Under the pieces are notes generated by a model. That model saw only the letters and a list, made by a program, of their open reading frames with translations, had not been told where the DNA came from and did not search any database. DNA of 59,376 nucleotides from Haloquadratum walsbyi J07HQW2 (GTDB taxonomy: Archaea; Halobacteriota; Halobacteria; Halobacteriales; Haloferacaceae). Below are positions 18,156-28,844 of this stretch, piece after piece; position 1 is the first letter of the stretch, and each line of letters begins with the position of its first letter. The stretch spans positions 557,555-616,930 of the forward strand of contig NZ_KE356561.1 of the NCBI RefSeq assembly GCF_000415985.1. The letters run 5' to 3'. The position numbers were made by a program, and so were the translations under genes.

Positions 18156-19719
18156 GTGGTCATGATAAGTCGGGGTTCAATTGTGGTCATGGCGATCGGC
18201 GGAGCACTCCTGATTATTTCGATCGTTCATCATTCTCAGGAGTGGATGCGAGTTGCCTCCCGGCTGGGACCTATCATTTCAGTGATTCTTGACGGCGGGT
18301 TAGCAATTAGTCTCATCTCGGCGGGATGGTGGCTACGGAAACAGCAGACAACCCTCAGCCCCGATGAAACATGGGCGATTGCTCTCTGGACAGGTTGTGG
18401 CGCTGTCATCGGAGCCGGAATTACCAGTGTCATTTTCGGGGTCCTCTCTCTTGAGGGTCGACCTCTCTCTGAACCGATCTTTGTGTTTCTCGTTGCTACC
18501 GGGAGTGGGGGGGTTGTCATGTTCATCGCTGGATATCAGGCAACTCTCCAGCGAGCGACGAGACAACGGTACGACACGCTGGTCAATGACGCCGAACAGT
18601 TCATTGGTCTCCTCCAACTGGACGGAACCGTTATTGAAATCAATGACACAGCACTCACATTCGGAGGAATTGAACGGAGCGATGTCATTGGTCGGAAGTT
18701 TGATGATATCTCATGGTGGACACACTCGGAGTCAGTTCATGAGCGCGTCCAAAGTGCCCTTGAGCGCGCTGCGGATGGAGAATTCGTTCGGTATGAGACT
18801 AATGTGAGAGGAGTCGATGGGCTTCGTCGAATTCGCTTCTCAGCCAAGCCAATTGCTGACAACACTGGCAACGTCAAGCAGATTCTGGTTGAGGGCACCG
18901 ACATGAGCGATCAGCATCGGCAGCAACAACATCTCCAAGTTCTGTACCGGATATTTCGACACGACATGCGAAACGATGTGATGAAAATTCGTGGCTGGAC
19001 ACATGAGGCTGCCACTGCAGCAACACGTGAGGAGCGCGTTGAGTCATCTGAACGAGTTGATAAAATTCTTGCATCTTGGGATGAAATGTTTTTTGATTTA
19101 CAGGAGATTCAGGATGCCATCAGTGTAGACGCAGACGGAGACGAGAGATAGAACCGGGGACCGACAGCAACCCCTTCAGCCAGTAGAGGAGGTAGTGTCG
19201 GCTGCCATTGACACACATCAATCTACTCACTCGAAAGCTGATATTGACATTGAATACAGATCTCCGCAGACAAGAAATGAGCGCAGGGGAGAGGACACCC
19301 ATGAGCATAATTGTAACCGAAGCCGAAACACCGAGAAAAAAAGTCTGGGTTTGGTTCCTCAGTGGATTCAGTCGGCTGTCGAAGAGGTTCTTGACGACAT
19401 GACCACATCATCCATGCACCTGTCGACGATTGATCTCGAATTGTTTGCGTCGCAGGATGGAGCTTGGGAGGTTGAGACTGACACTCCCACCGAAAAAACT
19501 GACAGGTGGATTTATATTCGGGTTTCTGCTGACGGATCTGCGATGTCGGATGCAGACCGCACCGTGCTGGAGACTGGTGAAGAGACACCATTGACCCATG
19601 GCACACAGTTGGATCTCTGGAAGGTCAGAATGCTCATCACACAAGCAGGTGGGAGTATCTCTGTTGGTGGCTCCGATGATCGAACAGTCATGAATATTCG
19701 ATTGCCGAGCAGAGTGTAA
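18156..19719 (+). pseudogene. Membrane PAS sensor histidine kinase, frameshifted
   Basis: ATG 18156 starts a 331-codon frame with four hydrophobic segments (about residues 9-25, 40-60, 74-98, 107-127). A PAS domain follows (about 142-255: TLVNDAEQFIGLLQLDGTVIEIN). The phospho-acceptor region is RIFRHDMRNDVMKIRGW, with His269. The frame ends at TAG 19149-19151. A one-base shift there continues as QPVEEVVSAAIDTHQSTH and runs to 19719 as the ATPase half. That half has lost key boxes: the N-box Asn is absent (EEVLDDMTTSSMH) and the G2 box reads HGTQLDLWKV instead of HGTGLGLW-like. The kinase is therefore unlikely to work even if the shift were a sequencing error. Confidence 0.75.
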
Positions 19720-20380
19720 TGACGTTTATGATCGCTTGAGCGGTTTAAGAACGATATCATTAGGACAATAAGAGACGGTGGAAAGGAATTCGGCGAGTTA
19801 GTTGAGGAGTTTCGGGAGAATGAGCTAAATATTTTGATTGCTCTTCATACCCCAGTACATTTGTCAAAGAATTCAAAAACACAACAGTAATATGTGATTA
19901 AAAATTTCTAAGAGCCACAGAAAAATAAGATTGGTTCTGTCATCGTCATCAGTTAATAGATGAACTATTTGAAGCCGGAGACTCCCGTTAGAATGAAGAT
20001 ACCGGTCATGTTTGGTAAGAACCTTGCTGGTGACGTCACAACTGCTGTGACGACAACTGAAGCCTAGCGTCGTATAGTCAACATCACATCGCTGGCGAGG
20101 AATCGACTCACAGAATCAACATGTCATCGTATCTTTATATCATCAACTTAGGCAAGCGCTTCTTTATTTCAGTAGTGTTTAAAACTGAACAAAACGAGTT
20201 TGTCGAACAGCTGGACAATTCACCCGTCACAACGTGTGTGACGCTAGATAGGTACTCGCGTGGCTCCGGAGTTCAGGCCAGTCGCTACCGAGTCTTCTCC
20301 TGATCTGGGCATTAAACGATAGATCTCATCTCCAGATGGTCGGACACCACACAAGATATTATGAACGCTGTGGGCTCAGC
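19720..20380. other. Intergenic region between converging kinase genes
   Basis: About 660 bases. A 60-codon frame at 20121-20303 (MSSYLYIINLGKRFFISVVF...) is the only one of note, and I cannot support it with a family. Confidence 0.35.
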
Positions 20381-20412
20381 ATTCAATTCAATTCAATTCA
20401 ATTCGATTCAAT
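20381..20412 (+). repeat. (ATTCA)n pentamer repeat at the kinase stop codon
   Basis: Four perfect ATTCA units followed by ATTCG, ATTCA and ATTTG cover the 3' end of the kinase gene, including its stop. Because the period is not a multiple of three, slippage would change the last residues of the protein (now VSQIESN). Confidence 0.85.
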
Positions 20413-22938
20413 TTGACTCACTTCAACATTACTCACCTCAAACCGTGCTCCATCTTCAGAGCCCTCTGTGAGAGATATTTCCCATCCATGAGCTTCAACC
20501 ACCTGCTTTACAATTGAGAGTCCGAATCCAGTACCTTGGCTAGTCGTCGTATAGCCCGCTTCGAAGACATCGTCTCGCTCATCTGCAGGAATTCCGCTGC
20601 CATCGTCTTTGATATAGAATCCGTCTTCAAACTCACCAATGGTGACTGTCACATCCTCGTTTGTATGCTCGATTGCATTCCGCATCAGATTCTCCAATAA
20701 CTGTGCGAGCCGATTCGGATCTGCCTCGATAGTCTGTGTGGCAGTGATATCGATATGAATTGTTGCATCGGCACCGGTAGTCTCAACATTCTGCCAGCAA
20801 TTCTCAGACAACTCGGCGAGATTGACTGACTCTGTGCGGTTTATTCGCTTATCTGTATGAGCTAACGTGAGTAGATCTTCAATCAGCTCATCCATCCGAG
20901 TCAGTGCTGAGTCAATCGTGTCGATTCGCTCATTATCACAACGACAGTCCTCACGAAGGAGTTCCACGTTTCCTTCTGCAACAGACAGTGGGTTTCGGAG
21001 ATCGTGACTCACCACGCTCACAAACTCATCCAACCGTTTGTTTTGACGCTGAAGTTTTTCTCTGTCCTCAGCAAACTCGGTAATGTCCTGTGCAACCGCC
21101 ATCACATGAGTGATCTCCTGACTGTTGGATTCCACAGGCGTCACCCGAACTCGGTATCGGTCACCGTTGTATTCCTGTTCATCAGTGGTCGCAATCCCGT
21201 CGAACGCCTGCTCATATTGGTGGCAGGCTTCGTCCGCGAGTTCATCCGGAAACACGTCGTGTGGAACGTGACCCTCAATGTCTGCAGGCGACAGATCAGC
21301 TCGCTGTAATGCTTCACCTCGAGCACGGACATACTCGAAATTTTCATTGATGAGGTATACTGCACCATCGGGGAAATTCTCTGCAAGTGTCTGATACTCC
21401 TGTTTTAACTCTATTAATTCCTGTCTATGCCCTTTGATATCAGTAATATCTCGGCTTACACCAGCGATACATTCGACGTCCTCGTCAATAACGACTGGTG
21501 TGATTCTGGTCTGCCAGTGAGCGGACTCATTCCCAAACCGGATTTGTTCTTGATATTCGAGTGTCTCCTGCTGTTCGACACATTTCCGATACTTTTGTCT
21601 GACTTCGTTTGCCTGTTTCTCACCTAACACATCCTGTATTGTCTGTCCGCAACTCTCCTCAGCCGAGATGCCTGGCGTGTCTTCCCAAGCTTGGTTGAGT
21701 CGCTCAATTGTAAATTCCTCGCCAACATTGATCAAAAATAACTGATCCTGTGTACTGTTAAAAAAGGTCTCGGTCTGTTCGAGTTGCTGGCGACGCTTGT
21801 ACTGTTGTGTAATGTCACAGATTGCACCCCGAATTTTGATGATATCATCACCATCGTATACAGGTTCGCCAGTGGTGCGTACCCACTTTTGTTCATCTTC
21901 AGCGGTAATCAATCGTAATTCAATGTCGTACGGGTCGCCGTGCGTACGACAGTCACTCACCGCTGTCTTGATTTTTGCCTGATCATCAGGATGATAAAAC
22001 TCTATTGCAGTCTCAATCGATGGTTCAAACTCTTCATCAGGATTGATATCGTGGATTGCGTGTGTTCCCTGCGTCCAACGCAACTCGCCGGTTTCCATGT
22101 CGGCTTCCCACCCACCGACATCAGCCAACTGTTCGGTGTGTCGTAGTAGATCTTGGTTCCGTTTAAGCGTCTCTCTGCGTTCGCTTCGGTCTGTGATATC
22201 TGTATAACTGGCGAACCCACCAGAGCCGTCGTCGTAAGCAGCGATTTGAACGAGGAATTTCCGGGGACCATCTACAGTCTCACGGACAGTCTCTATTTGT
22301 TTGAGACCACCATCCGTTTGAACACGGTGATTAATCGCTGTGACTTCATCAGTTCGATTATCAGGAACAATGTGGGTGTCGAGAGAGTCACCAATGAGCG
22401 TATTGGCTTCATATCCAAATACGTCCTCAAAGGCTGAATTCACATGAGTGATGATTGGCTCGTCAGCTTCATATTGAACTTCCACGATTGGCTGTGAGAA
22501 GCGGTCGAAAAGCGTTTGAAGTCGCTGTTCAGTCTGTGACTGGTCGACAGCGTTCGTGATTCGGTGAGCCAATAGCTCATACTGCTCAGTCCCAGATGAT
22601 TTCTGCAGATACTCAGTCACTCCAGCAGAGATCGCTTCGCTAGCGACTGTTTCGGATCCTTTGCCTGTATACAGAATAAATGGAACATCGGGATACTCTT
22701 CTCGGACAGTTTCCAAAAAATCGATTCCATCCATCCGGGGCATATCGTAATCAGAAATAATACAGTCGAATGGTGAGTCAGCAAGGCGAGCGAGTCCGTC
22801 GCTTGCACTCGCGACGATTTCAGTATCGAATCGGTCGTTTTCCCGCTCCAGAAAGGTTGTCGTCATCTCGGCAAAGTCCAATTGATCATCAACGTGGAGG
22901 ATACGGATGATGTCCTCGGGTTTATGTTTAGTCGTCAT
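20398..22938 (-). CDS. Hybrid receiver - multi-PAS - histidine kinase
   Basis: An 846-residue soluble signalling protein. Residues 10-125 form a receiver domain with the acidic pair in HVDD, phospho-acceptor Asp63 (ISDYDMPRMDG) and the conserved TGKGSE segment. About four PAS/PAC units follow (from residues ~140, ~265, ~395 and ~520), with PAC-type ends such as FLVQIAAYDDGSGGFASYTDIT and TDIKGHRQELIE. The HisKA domain has His645 in VVSHDLRNPLS. The ATPase domain carries the N-box (MRNAIEHTNEDV), G1 (KDDGSGIP) and G2 (GTGFGLSIVKQVVEAHGW). No TM segment, so it probably senses an intracellular cue such as redox state or light. Its kinase half is close to that of the 37352-38491 gene. Output partner not seen nearby. 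Confidence 0.92.
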   Translation of the reverse strand: MTTKHKPEDIIRILHVDDQLDFAEMTTTFLERENDRFDTEIVASASDGLARLADSPFDCIISDYDMPRMDGIDFLETVREEYPDVPFILYTGKGSETVASEAISAGVTEYLQKSSGTEQYELLAHRITNAVDQSQTEQRLQTLFDRFSQPIVEVQYEADEPIITHVNSAFEDVFGYEANTLIGDSLDTHIVPDNRTDEVTAINHRVQTDGGLKQIETVRETVDGPRKFLVQIAAYDDGSGGFASYTDITDRSERRETLKRNQDLLRHTEQLADVGGWEADMETGELRWTQGTHAIHDINPDEEFEPSIETAIEFYHPDDQAKIKTAVSDCRTHGDPYDIELRLITAEDEQKWVRTTGEPVYDGDDIIKIRGAICDITQQYKRRQQLEQTETFFNSTQDQLFLINVGEEFTIERLNQAWEDTPGISAEESCGQTIQDVLGEKQANEVRQKYRKCVEQQETLEYQEQIRFGNESAHWQTRITPVVIDEDVECIAGVSRDITDIKGHRQELIELKQEYQTLAENFPDGAVYLINENFEYVRARGEALQRADLSPADIEGHVPHDVFPDELADEACHQYEQAFDGIATTDEQEYNGDRYRVRVTPVESNSQEITHVMAVAQDITEFAEDREKLQRQNKRLDEFVSVVSHDLRNPLSVAEGNVELLREDCRCDNERIDTIDSALTRMDELIEDLLTLAHTDKRINRTESVNLAELSENCWQNVETTGADATIHIDITATQTIEADPNRLAQLLENLMRNAIEHTNEDVTVTIGEFEDGFYIKDDGSGIPADERDDVFEAGYTTTSQGTGFGLSIVKQVVEAHGWEISLTEGSEDGARFEVSNVEVSQIESN

Positions 22939-23515
22939 GTTTAGTTACTAACGACTGTACTTTATGCTATAATAAAACCTCCTGGCTCAGTTGCAGTTAT
23001 TATGACACATAGCATAAATATAATACCTATGAGCGTTGTATATGAATGTCTGACTCGTGTCGGGTCGGGTCGGGTCGGGTCGAACTACACTAGTGGAATA
23101 ACCGTGTCTGCGTCTCGCACAGCGTCGTCTCTGAGTGGGACCTGTTAGGACCACGACTGGAGTCAGACAGAGCTCAGCACGAATGATTCTCGATGGTGCG
23201 CGTCAGTGGAAGGCAGGTCTGTCAGCGATTATTGAACCCGGTTTTATTCATACTGTGACAATAAAAACGTGATTGGGTGTTTAAATGTCTCTGTGAATCC
23301 GACTTCACTCAGAGGACTCGAGAGCAGAACTCGAACAGTTGTCCTGACTAATTACTGAAGCAACGTCTGTTGGATTTCAGGAGCTGAGCCTATCTATGAG
23401 TCTGTACATTCCTCAATTCGGTGGTCACGGGTACGAGTCATTATTGATCACGTTCAGAGTATTACAGAATCTACCTTACGATGCTCTGCCTTCCTCGAGC
23501 GTCATCTTTGAGATT
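22939..23515. other. Intergenic region with a pentamer repeat
   Basis: About 575 bases upstream of the hybrid kinase. It holds the GTCGG repeat (23059-23082); no gene recognised. Confidence 0.4.
23059..23082 (+). repeat. (GTCGG)n pentamer repeat
   Basis: Just under five tandem GTCGG units in non-coding DNA about 120 bases upstream of the hybrid kinase start. A shorter, imperfect version recurs at 59298-59316. Confidence 0.85.
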
Positions 23516-23746
23516 CTATTCGTGTATGGCTGTCTGAGCCTGTTTTAGACCAGTACAGGAAGACGCTACCAGCGAGAAGAACGACTCCAAGTTCATGCTA
23601 AATAACCCATCAGGAAACATTTGTGAGAAGTCAAAAGTCGGGTCTGCAAGAATTATCACACTGACGATGAAGTGTAGTAGAAGTAGTGTATTTCTGCTGA
23701 TTGCACGTCGGAGATCCACAGCCATAGCAAAACAAAATCTCTTCAA
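23516..23746 (-). CDS. Possible small membrane protein
   Basis: A 76-codon frame with hydrophobic stretches near residues 19-33 (NTLLLLHFIVSVIIL) and 50-65. An internal ATG at 23725 (MAVDLRRAISRN) is the more likely start. No family recognised; the C-terminal half is less typical and the gene may be a relic. Confidence 0.35.
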   Translation of the reverse strand: MKRFCFAMAVDLRRAISRNTLLLLHFIVSVIILADPTFDFSQMFPDGLFSMNLESFFSLVASSCTGLKQAQTAIHE

Positions 23747-23913
23747 CAGATAATAAACTAATGCGCTGTGCTGGGCAGTTCTTACCGATGTGGGAAGAAT
23801 TGTATAGCACTCCTGGCTCGTCGATAAGCTACAGTTCTTACAGAAAGTACTGGAGTCTCACTCGTAGAAGTTGTCTATCTCGCTCTTGAGTGATACCAGT
23901 TCAGAGCGGAAAA

Positions 23914-24102
23914 CTAGTCGCTGATAGGCTTCCATGGTGGCGGTATCACTCCGATGGTCGTTAAGATAACTGTTGGAAACAAGCATAAAATGATAATAAA
24001 CATCGTCAGTTCTCCTTGGAAATAAAGAAATCCTATTGGAAACGAAAACGATGTGACACTCAATACCCAGACGGCAATCGCTCGCTGTGAATCCTCGTCC
24101 AT
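23914..24102 (-). CDS. Possible small membrane protein, two TM helices
   Basis: From ATG 24102 (MDEDSQRAIAVWVLSVTSFS) 62 residues with hydrophobic segments about 8-27 and 35-55 (LTMFIIILCLFPTVILTTIGVI). The acidic start followed by TM helices is usual for haloarchaeal membrane proteins. An upstream ATG at 24129 adds a short Cys-containing stretch. Function unknown. Confidence 0.4.
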   Translation of the reverse strand: MDEDSQRAIAVWVLSVTSFSFPIGFLYFQGELTMFIIILCLFPTVILTTIGVIPPPWKPISD

Positions 24103-24389
24103 ACACCTACCACAGGGTATTCCAAGCAAATAGTCATTATTTATACGTCTGAGAATAGAAAACGGAGACTACTTTTTTACACTGCATTGCGACAGGTTGA
24201 GACTACTGAGCCTCAGGCTTACTACAGTTGGCTATTGTCGGATTCTCATCTCTCACTCAACTGTGAATTTCGCACGCTTGCCTGTTTAGTCACGACAGGT
24301 GAATCGTGTCGGTGCGAGTCGTCACTGTGATGGAGTTATTTGCATTGACATATGGGTATGACTGTGGTTTTAGGGATAGTTAATGCACA

Positions 24390-24668
24390 TCAAGACCCGG
24401 CGTACAGATACACAGAGATGAGCAAGATGGCGACTGCCCCGATGCTACTAAAGATAACGAATATCCGAGTCGCGAGAGGACCTAATTTAGTATCAGGAAT
24501 CGAGGATGGTGTCACTACGCCAGAAATTATTGCCCCACCAAGGAACCCAAGACCAACAGCAGAAGCGCCCGTGAGCAGGGAAACGAATCCTGACTGTGAT
24601 ATCGCCGTCCGTCCCCACCAGAGGCTCATCAAAAGAAACGTCAACCCGAGTGCCGAGTGTCGCCTCAT
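24390..24668 (-). CDS. Hypothetical membrane protein, three TM helices
   Basis: From ATG 24668 (MRRHSALGLTFLLMSLWWGR) 92 residues with three hydrophobic segments: about 6-17, 27-50 (LLTGASAVGLGFLGGAIISGVV) and 66-90 (IFVIFSSIGAVAILLISVYLYAG). The frame is open to 24845, but the upstream 59 residues look non-coding. No family recognised. Confidence 0.5.
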   Translation of the reverse strand: MRRHSALGLTFLLMSLWWGRTAISQSGFVSLLTGASAVGLGFLGGAIISGVVTPSSIPDTKLGPLATRIFVIFSSIGAVAILLISVYLYAGS

Positions 24669-25027
24669 ATTTGTTGCAGTGCTCACCCCAAACAAATAGG
24701 TATGAGGGTGCTGTCTCAAGGCGAGCAGACCTACTTGCACCCAGGCGGAGACAGTAATGAGAGGTATCCGATGGTTTGTCTCACACGCTCTGAGACGACT
24801 GAGAATGACATCAGTAGTGCGTTCAAGATCCCATATCGTTCGCATGTAACAAAACTATCTTAACTGAGAGAAAGTCACTCAGCAACTGTCGATAAGATAA
24901 ATATATCTGAGCAATCTTCGAACTCATCGAGTGGTCTGATTAGCACAGAGGTTAGATCAGAGTCGTCTTCATTATACTCGAAATTCCCTCGTAGATCGGG
25001 ACAACGAGAATCACCAACAATCGACGT

Positions 25028-25120
25028 GTAAACTACCCCACCCTACTCCCTCGGCGCATACGCGCCTCGGTTCTTGAGGGTGGGGCTTTGATGTGGACTC
25101 CCGACTCCCGGTCCCGGCAG
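25028..25120 (-). ncRNA. Candidate right-end structured RNA of element 3
   Basis: Long complementary arms (CCCCACCCTCAAGAACCGAG / CTCGGC-type core / GAGTAGGGTGGGG) form the strongest hairpin of the three elements. It is positioned where a TnpB guide RNA would end. The 5' limit is unknown. Confidence 0.35.
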
Positions 25121-26419
25121 TCAGTCACCAGCAGTAGACCGGTGACTCCCGCCGGTCAACGTCCCACCATTCACACGCAGGTCTACTTCTGCGTCTCCAC
25201 TCCCCGACTTGGGCGAGGAACAGAGCGGAATCTGTGTGTCTGGTTTCGGGCGTACCGCAGCCCGATATTCTTCGCACCATTGTAATCCGCGTTCACCTCG
25301 TAGCCACACTTCAGACAACAGAAGTGTTCTCCGTGGCGGTTGTCCTCGTGCGTGAACCCACAATCCGTCCGAGAACAGCGTTGAGACGTGTACGTGTGGT
25401 TCGGGTCGAGTTGCTCCACAGAGACACTCCGCTCAGGCGCTTTGTACTCGACGTACTCGTAGAGGCGTCGGAACGCCCAAAGGTGGTGCCACTTCGCGTG
25501 TGGAAGCCGCTCTCGAATGTTCGTTAGGTCCTCGAAAATAAGAACGTCGCAGTCGTGTTCGACAGCTTCCGCGATAAGTTCGTTAGCGACCGTGTGGATG
25601 TACTGTACTGTTTCCGCCACGCTTCTTCGCTTCGCGCTTCCTGAGGCGAAGCAAGTCGTTGTCCGCGGGTTGCGTGCCGCGCTGGTGCATCTCACCACTC
25701 ACCACGCCGCTTCTCAAACTCAACTCACGGCACCAGTGGTCGGAGTCGTTTCCCTGCCAGAACGTACCGGTCGAGGAGACTGCCAACGAGTTGATGCCGA
25801 GGTCAAGATCGATACCGAGGACCGTCTGGTCGGGCTCGGGGTGCCCGGTATCTGCCGAAACCTCTGCGTCACCGTCTGTTCGCCGCGTCGAGGTTGGATA
25901 TGATGGAGAACTCGTCGTCCACCGCGTCGTATCGAACCGTATTTTCGCTGAACTCGGAGCCCTCGGAGAGAACATACCGCTCGTAGGGCGTCGGGCTGTC
26001 TGCCGGGAGAACGAACGATGGTTCTACCCGCCTCTCGACGGTTGCCAGCGATAGCTTGTTGCGGTAGAAGGTCGCGCTCCGTGCGTCGTAGTCCATCGTT
26101 TCAGCGGTAAACGTCGGGCAAGAGATACGCTGCCCTTTCTTCCACCGTTCGACACACGCTTACGCTGTGACGGCTTCGACGGCGCGTTTGGTGGCGGCTT
26201 GGACGAGTTGTGTAGGACTGTCTCCTCTCGAAGTTCGGCGTAGAGTGCGTCACGAACCTGTCTTTTGTTGGTTCTGCACTCGGTGTAGGAGGTGTCGAAC
26301 CAATAGTAGTCGGCGGTTCGGTTCGCGCAGCATAGGTATTGCTCGGCGGTTCGGCGGAGTGCGTCGCGCTGCTCGTCGGAAACAGCGAGTTTCACGACGG
26401 CGGTTCGACGCACGTCCAT
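25121..26419 (-). pseudogene. tnpB: TnpB nuclease of element 3, frameshifted
   Basis: Starts at ATG 26419 (MDVRRTAVVKLAVSDEQRDAL). It continues in four further frames through MDYDARSATFYRNKLSLATV, the RuvC-I segment, [20 protein letters not shown] and the C-terminus. RuvC-I reads [15 protein letters not shown]: relatives have GIDLGxN, so a six-base GACCTC-type duplication has doubled the Asp-Leu. RuvC-II ([11 protein letters not shown]), the zinc ribbon ([11 protein letters not shown] ... FCCLKCGY) and RuvC-III ([10 protein letters not shown]) are intact. Homology is nearly full length, so inactivation appears recent compared with elements 1, 2 and 4. Confidence 0.8.
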
Positions 26420-26588
26420 GTTTCCGGAGAGTATTCGACGGTGTTTATAGGCTTGTGAGTCAGTCGGTCGCAGTGTGGCGGTTGCGTCGTCCAATGTCGG
26501 GTTCCTCCCCGACCTACTCGCTCACTCCGTTCGCTCCTTGAGGTCGGGGGCGGGGGCTCCACCTCGAAAATGCTGAATTCGGTACAGT

Positions 26589-27990
26589 TCATGTGATTTG
26601 AAATGTCATCCTGGGTATCATCGACGAATACCGAGACTGACATGGTTGGAGTAGGAGATAAGCGTCAGCATAATCAGCAGGGTCAGGACGTGATGTTGCA
26701 TAGTTCAGTTCCGCCGTTCCCTGAACTGCATCATGTAGCGTCTGATGGGTATTAGGACCAAGTTCGTGTCCACGTGATTTCGCCCACGTGTTGTACATTA
26801 TCATGATACCTGCTTTGACAACGTATTCGCTATCCTGATCTTTGAGACACTCATGCCCGAACTGTCGGATCGGATCCGCGCTTCGTTCATATCGCTGTAG
26901 ACGCTCCATTGGTGTCTCTGGAACTGAAACATCATCATTCATCTCAAAATGCTGAATCCCGTCGACTGCAAGCCGGAGCAGTCCAGACAGTGCTTCGTCG
27001 GTCAGAAGTTTCGCTTCAAGATTGCTTTCTGGGATACGCTGTTTTTTGAATCGGTCAGTCTCACTCGGATTGTTGACGAAGGTGTATGGAAGTTTAACTG
27101 ACGTAAGTCGGGACGTAATAGCCTGCTTGTCACGCTCACCGAGTATTGGCGGATTATTCGCTGCAAACATCATCGTCGGATTAATCTCATCGAAAAAATG
27201 ACTGCTTGCGCTTCAACTTGATCTTCACACTGTCACCGTCTGTGATGTCTTTCAGTGAGGCTGTGTTTCGCATCTTCTTGCCGTCGACCTCTCCGGCGAT
27301 GTTTGCCAGATTACCATACACGGAGTCCTTCGAAAATCGCTGTGTGGATACCTTCGAGAGTTTGACATTTGAGATGTTCTGCTCAGTGCCGTCTGGACCA
27401 TTGAGTAATGCCTTGATACATCGAAAAACACCGATTTACCGTTGTCTGCGCCCCGGTGAGCATCAAGAATTTCTTATATCGCTCGTTTGCATCCGGCACA
27501 AGTGCATGTCCGACCATCTCAATCAGCGCCTTTCTATCTGCGTCCCGTTCTGTCCAATCGTCGAAGTAGTGTTCATACGCTGCTGTGTCTGCGCTTGGGT
27601 GATATCTTACTGATATGTGGTCGATGAAGAAGTACTCCGGACTGTGATTTTTCAGTTCTCCTGTCGGGAAATTCAACACGCCGTTGTCAGCACAGACATA
27701 TGGATCTTCGAACTGCTGACTTCCATTGAATTGTCGGCGTTCAATAATGCCATCTTGTTTCAGTCGTGATATTATCTCAGTCCGTCCGTGGGTTGACCAG
27801 TGTTTTCCAAGACCGTCTTTTATTTCGGCAAATATCCCGAAATTCGATAGTTCGGCGGTATATGTGCCAGTCTCTGGATCGTAGATCAGTAACCCATCAT
27901 TATGATTTGTCGTGACGAAATCGTATTGATTTCGAAGCAGTGACTCAGCGAGATACCGACCTCGACATTGACCTGAAGTAGATATCTTGG
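26589..27990 (-). pseudogene. P4-type D5 helicase/primase relic of a plasmid or virus
   Basis: A replication helicase gene of the phage-P4/plasmid type, in pieces. Upstream part (27990-27383): QYDFVTTNHNDGLLIYDPETG, the D5-N-like region, then PDANERYKKFLMLTGA. After a frameshift near 27440 the Walker A-like segment (GAQDNGKS expected) continues in another frame, with NIAGEVDGKKMRNTASLKD-like sequence near 27250-27320. Downstream part (27173-26589): MMFAANNPPILGERDKQAIT, the sensor-type motif of SF3 helicases, followed by SNLEAKLLTDEALSGLLRLA. The N-terminal primase part is missing before 27990. It is a remnant of an integrated replicon. Confidence 0.75.
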
Positions 27991-28439
27991 CTTATGATGG
28001 AATTTATTTGACACAGTTCGATCGGACTGTCTCTGCACAGATTACTCCAATAGTTTGTGTGAGTGACAGCACCGAAGATCTTCGGAGTGCACCCACGGTT
28101 GTTTTTTCGAGTGTGATTTCTCACCAATCGCACTATGTATTATATTGTACTACTCCGCAGAGATCAGCAACGATCAAAAACAGCCACAAACCGGATAGAC
28201 AACAACAGTGACACGATACCGGTATGTTTCATCGTCTTCTCTGGGCACATATCTTGCACTTGTGTGTCCAATACTACCGTTTAGGATGATGTGCACACGG
28301 TGAACGTGCCGTTTCCGGAATTACTGCAATCCAAATTGTGGTGTGTGTGGCGATCGCTCAATGTTCGTATGTCACTGTATTCACCTGACACATGTAACGT
28401 GAGGCTACACGAAATTTATTTCAGTCTATGATCAAAAAG

Positions 28440-28543
28440 TATGATACTCCGAAGTCAAACACGGAGACATTCGGTTTCTCGTGACATGACCAACGACCAC
28501 GTTGTCATCTCCCTGACTTCGGGGTTATTCTTTGCCTACCGAT
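28440..28543 (+). repeat. Dispersed repeat, copy A (with 29457-29560)
   Basis: Shares AGACATTCGGT.TCT.GTGACA, CGACCAC and CTGACTTCGGG in the same order and spacing with 29457-29560. On the minus strand both copies read PEV...TECL in one frame, so they are probably 3' remnants of two related genes. Confidence 0.6.
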
Positions 28544-28808
28544 AATCCCAAATTCAGAACTTACTGATTACCGGTAATTCCCCGGATCCCGTATTCGCGC
28601 TCAGGCTTATCTTACATATCGACAATCATTACCACACGTACTTACTAATGCGATTGTTACACACTCGAGAGAACGTGCCCGTGTGTCCATCGGAGCATGA
28701 GTTGGGGGATGGAAGTCCCAACCCCACTCTCACACGATCATCGCCATCGTAGTCTGCCGGTGACGGTGACCATTGCCTCTTCGTGTGAGAACGCTGTTGT
28801 GGGTGTAA

Positions 28809-28844
28809 CACAGATCAAATGTGTCATATCTCATTTGATTTGTG
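28809..28844. repeat. Inverted repeat (hairpin)
   Basis: CACAGATCAAATG and CATTTGATTTGTG are complementary at 12 of 13 positions, around a 10-base loop. It lies in non-coding DNA and could be a terminator or an operator. Confidence 0.55.

Larger units (their letters stand above)
25028..26562 (-). mobile_element. TnpB element no. 3 (IS1341-type)
   Basis: The right end near 25028 (AAGCCCCACCCTC, GC-rich loop, GGAGTAGGGTGGGGTAGTTT) and the left end near 26562 (GAGCCCCCGCCCCCGACCTC, GGAGCGAACGGAG) match elements 1 and 2 in layout. The tnpB belongs to a different sequence group from those of elements 1 and 2. It lies immediately downstream of the broken P4-type helicase gene. Confidence 0.75.

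Noticed and set aside
25517-26054. Long plus-strand frames across element 3
   Set aside because: They are antisense to TnpB, whose catalytic and zinc motifs are clear on the minus strand.
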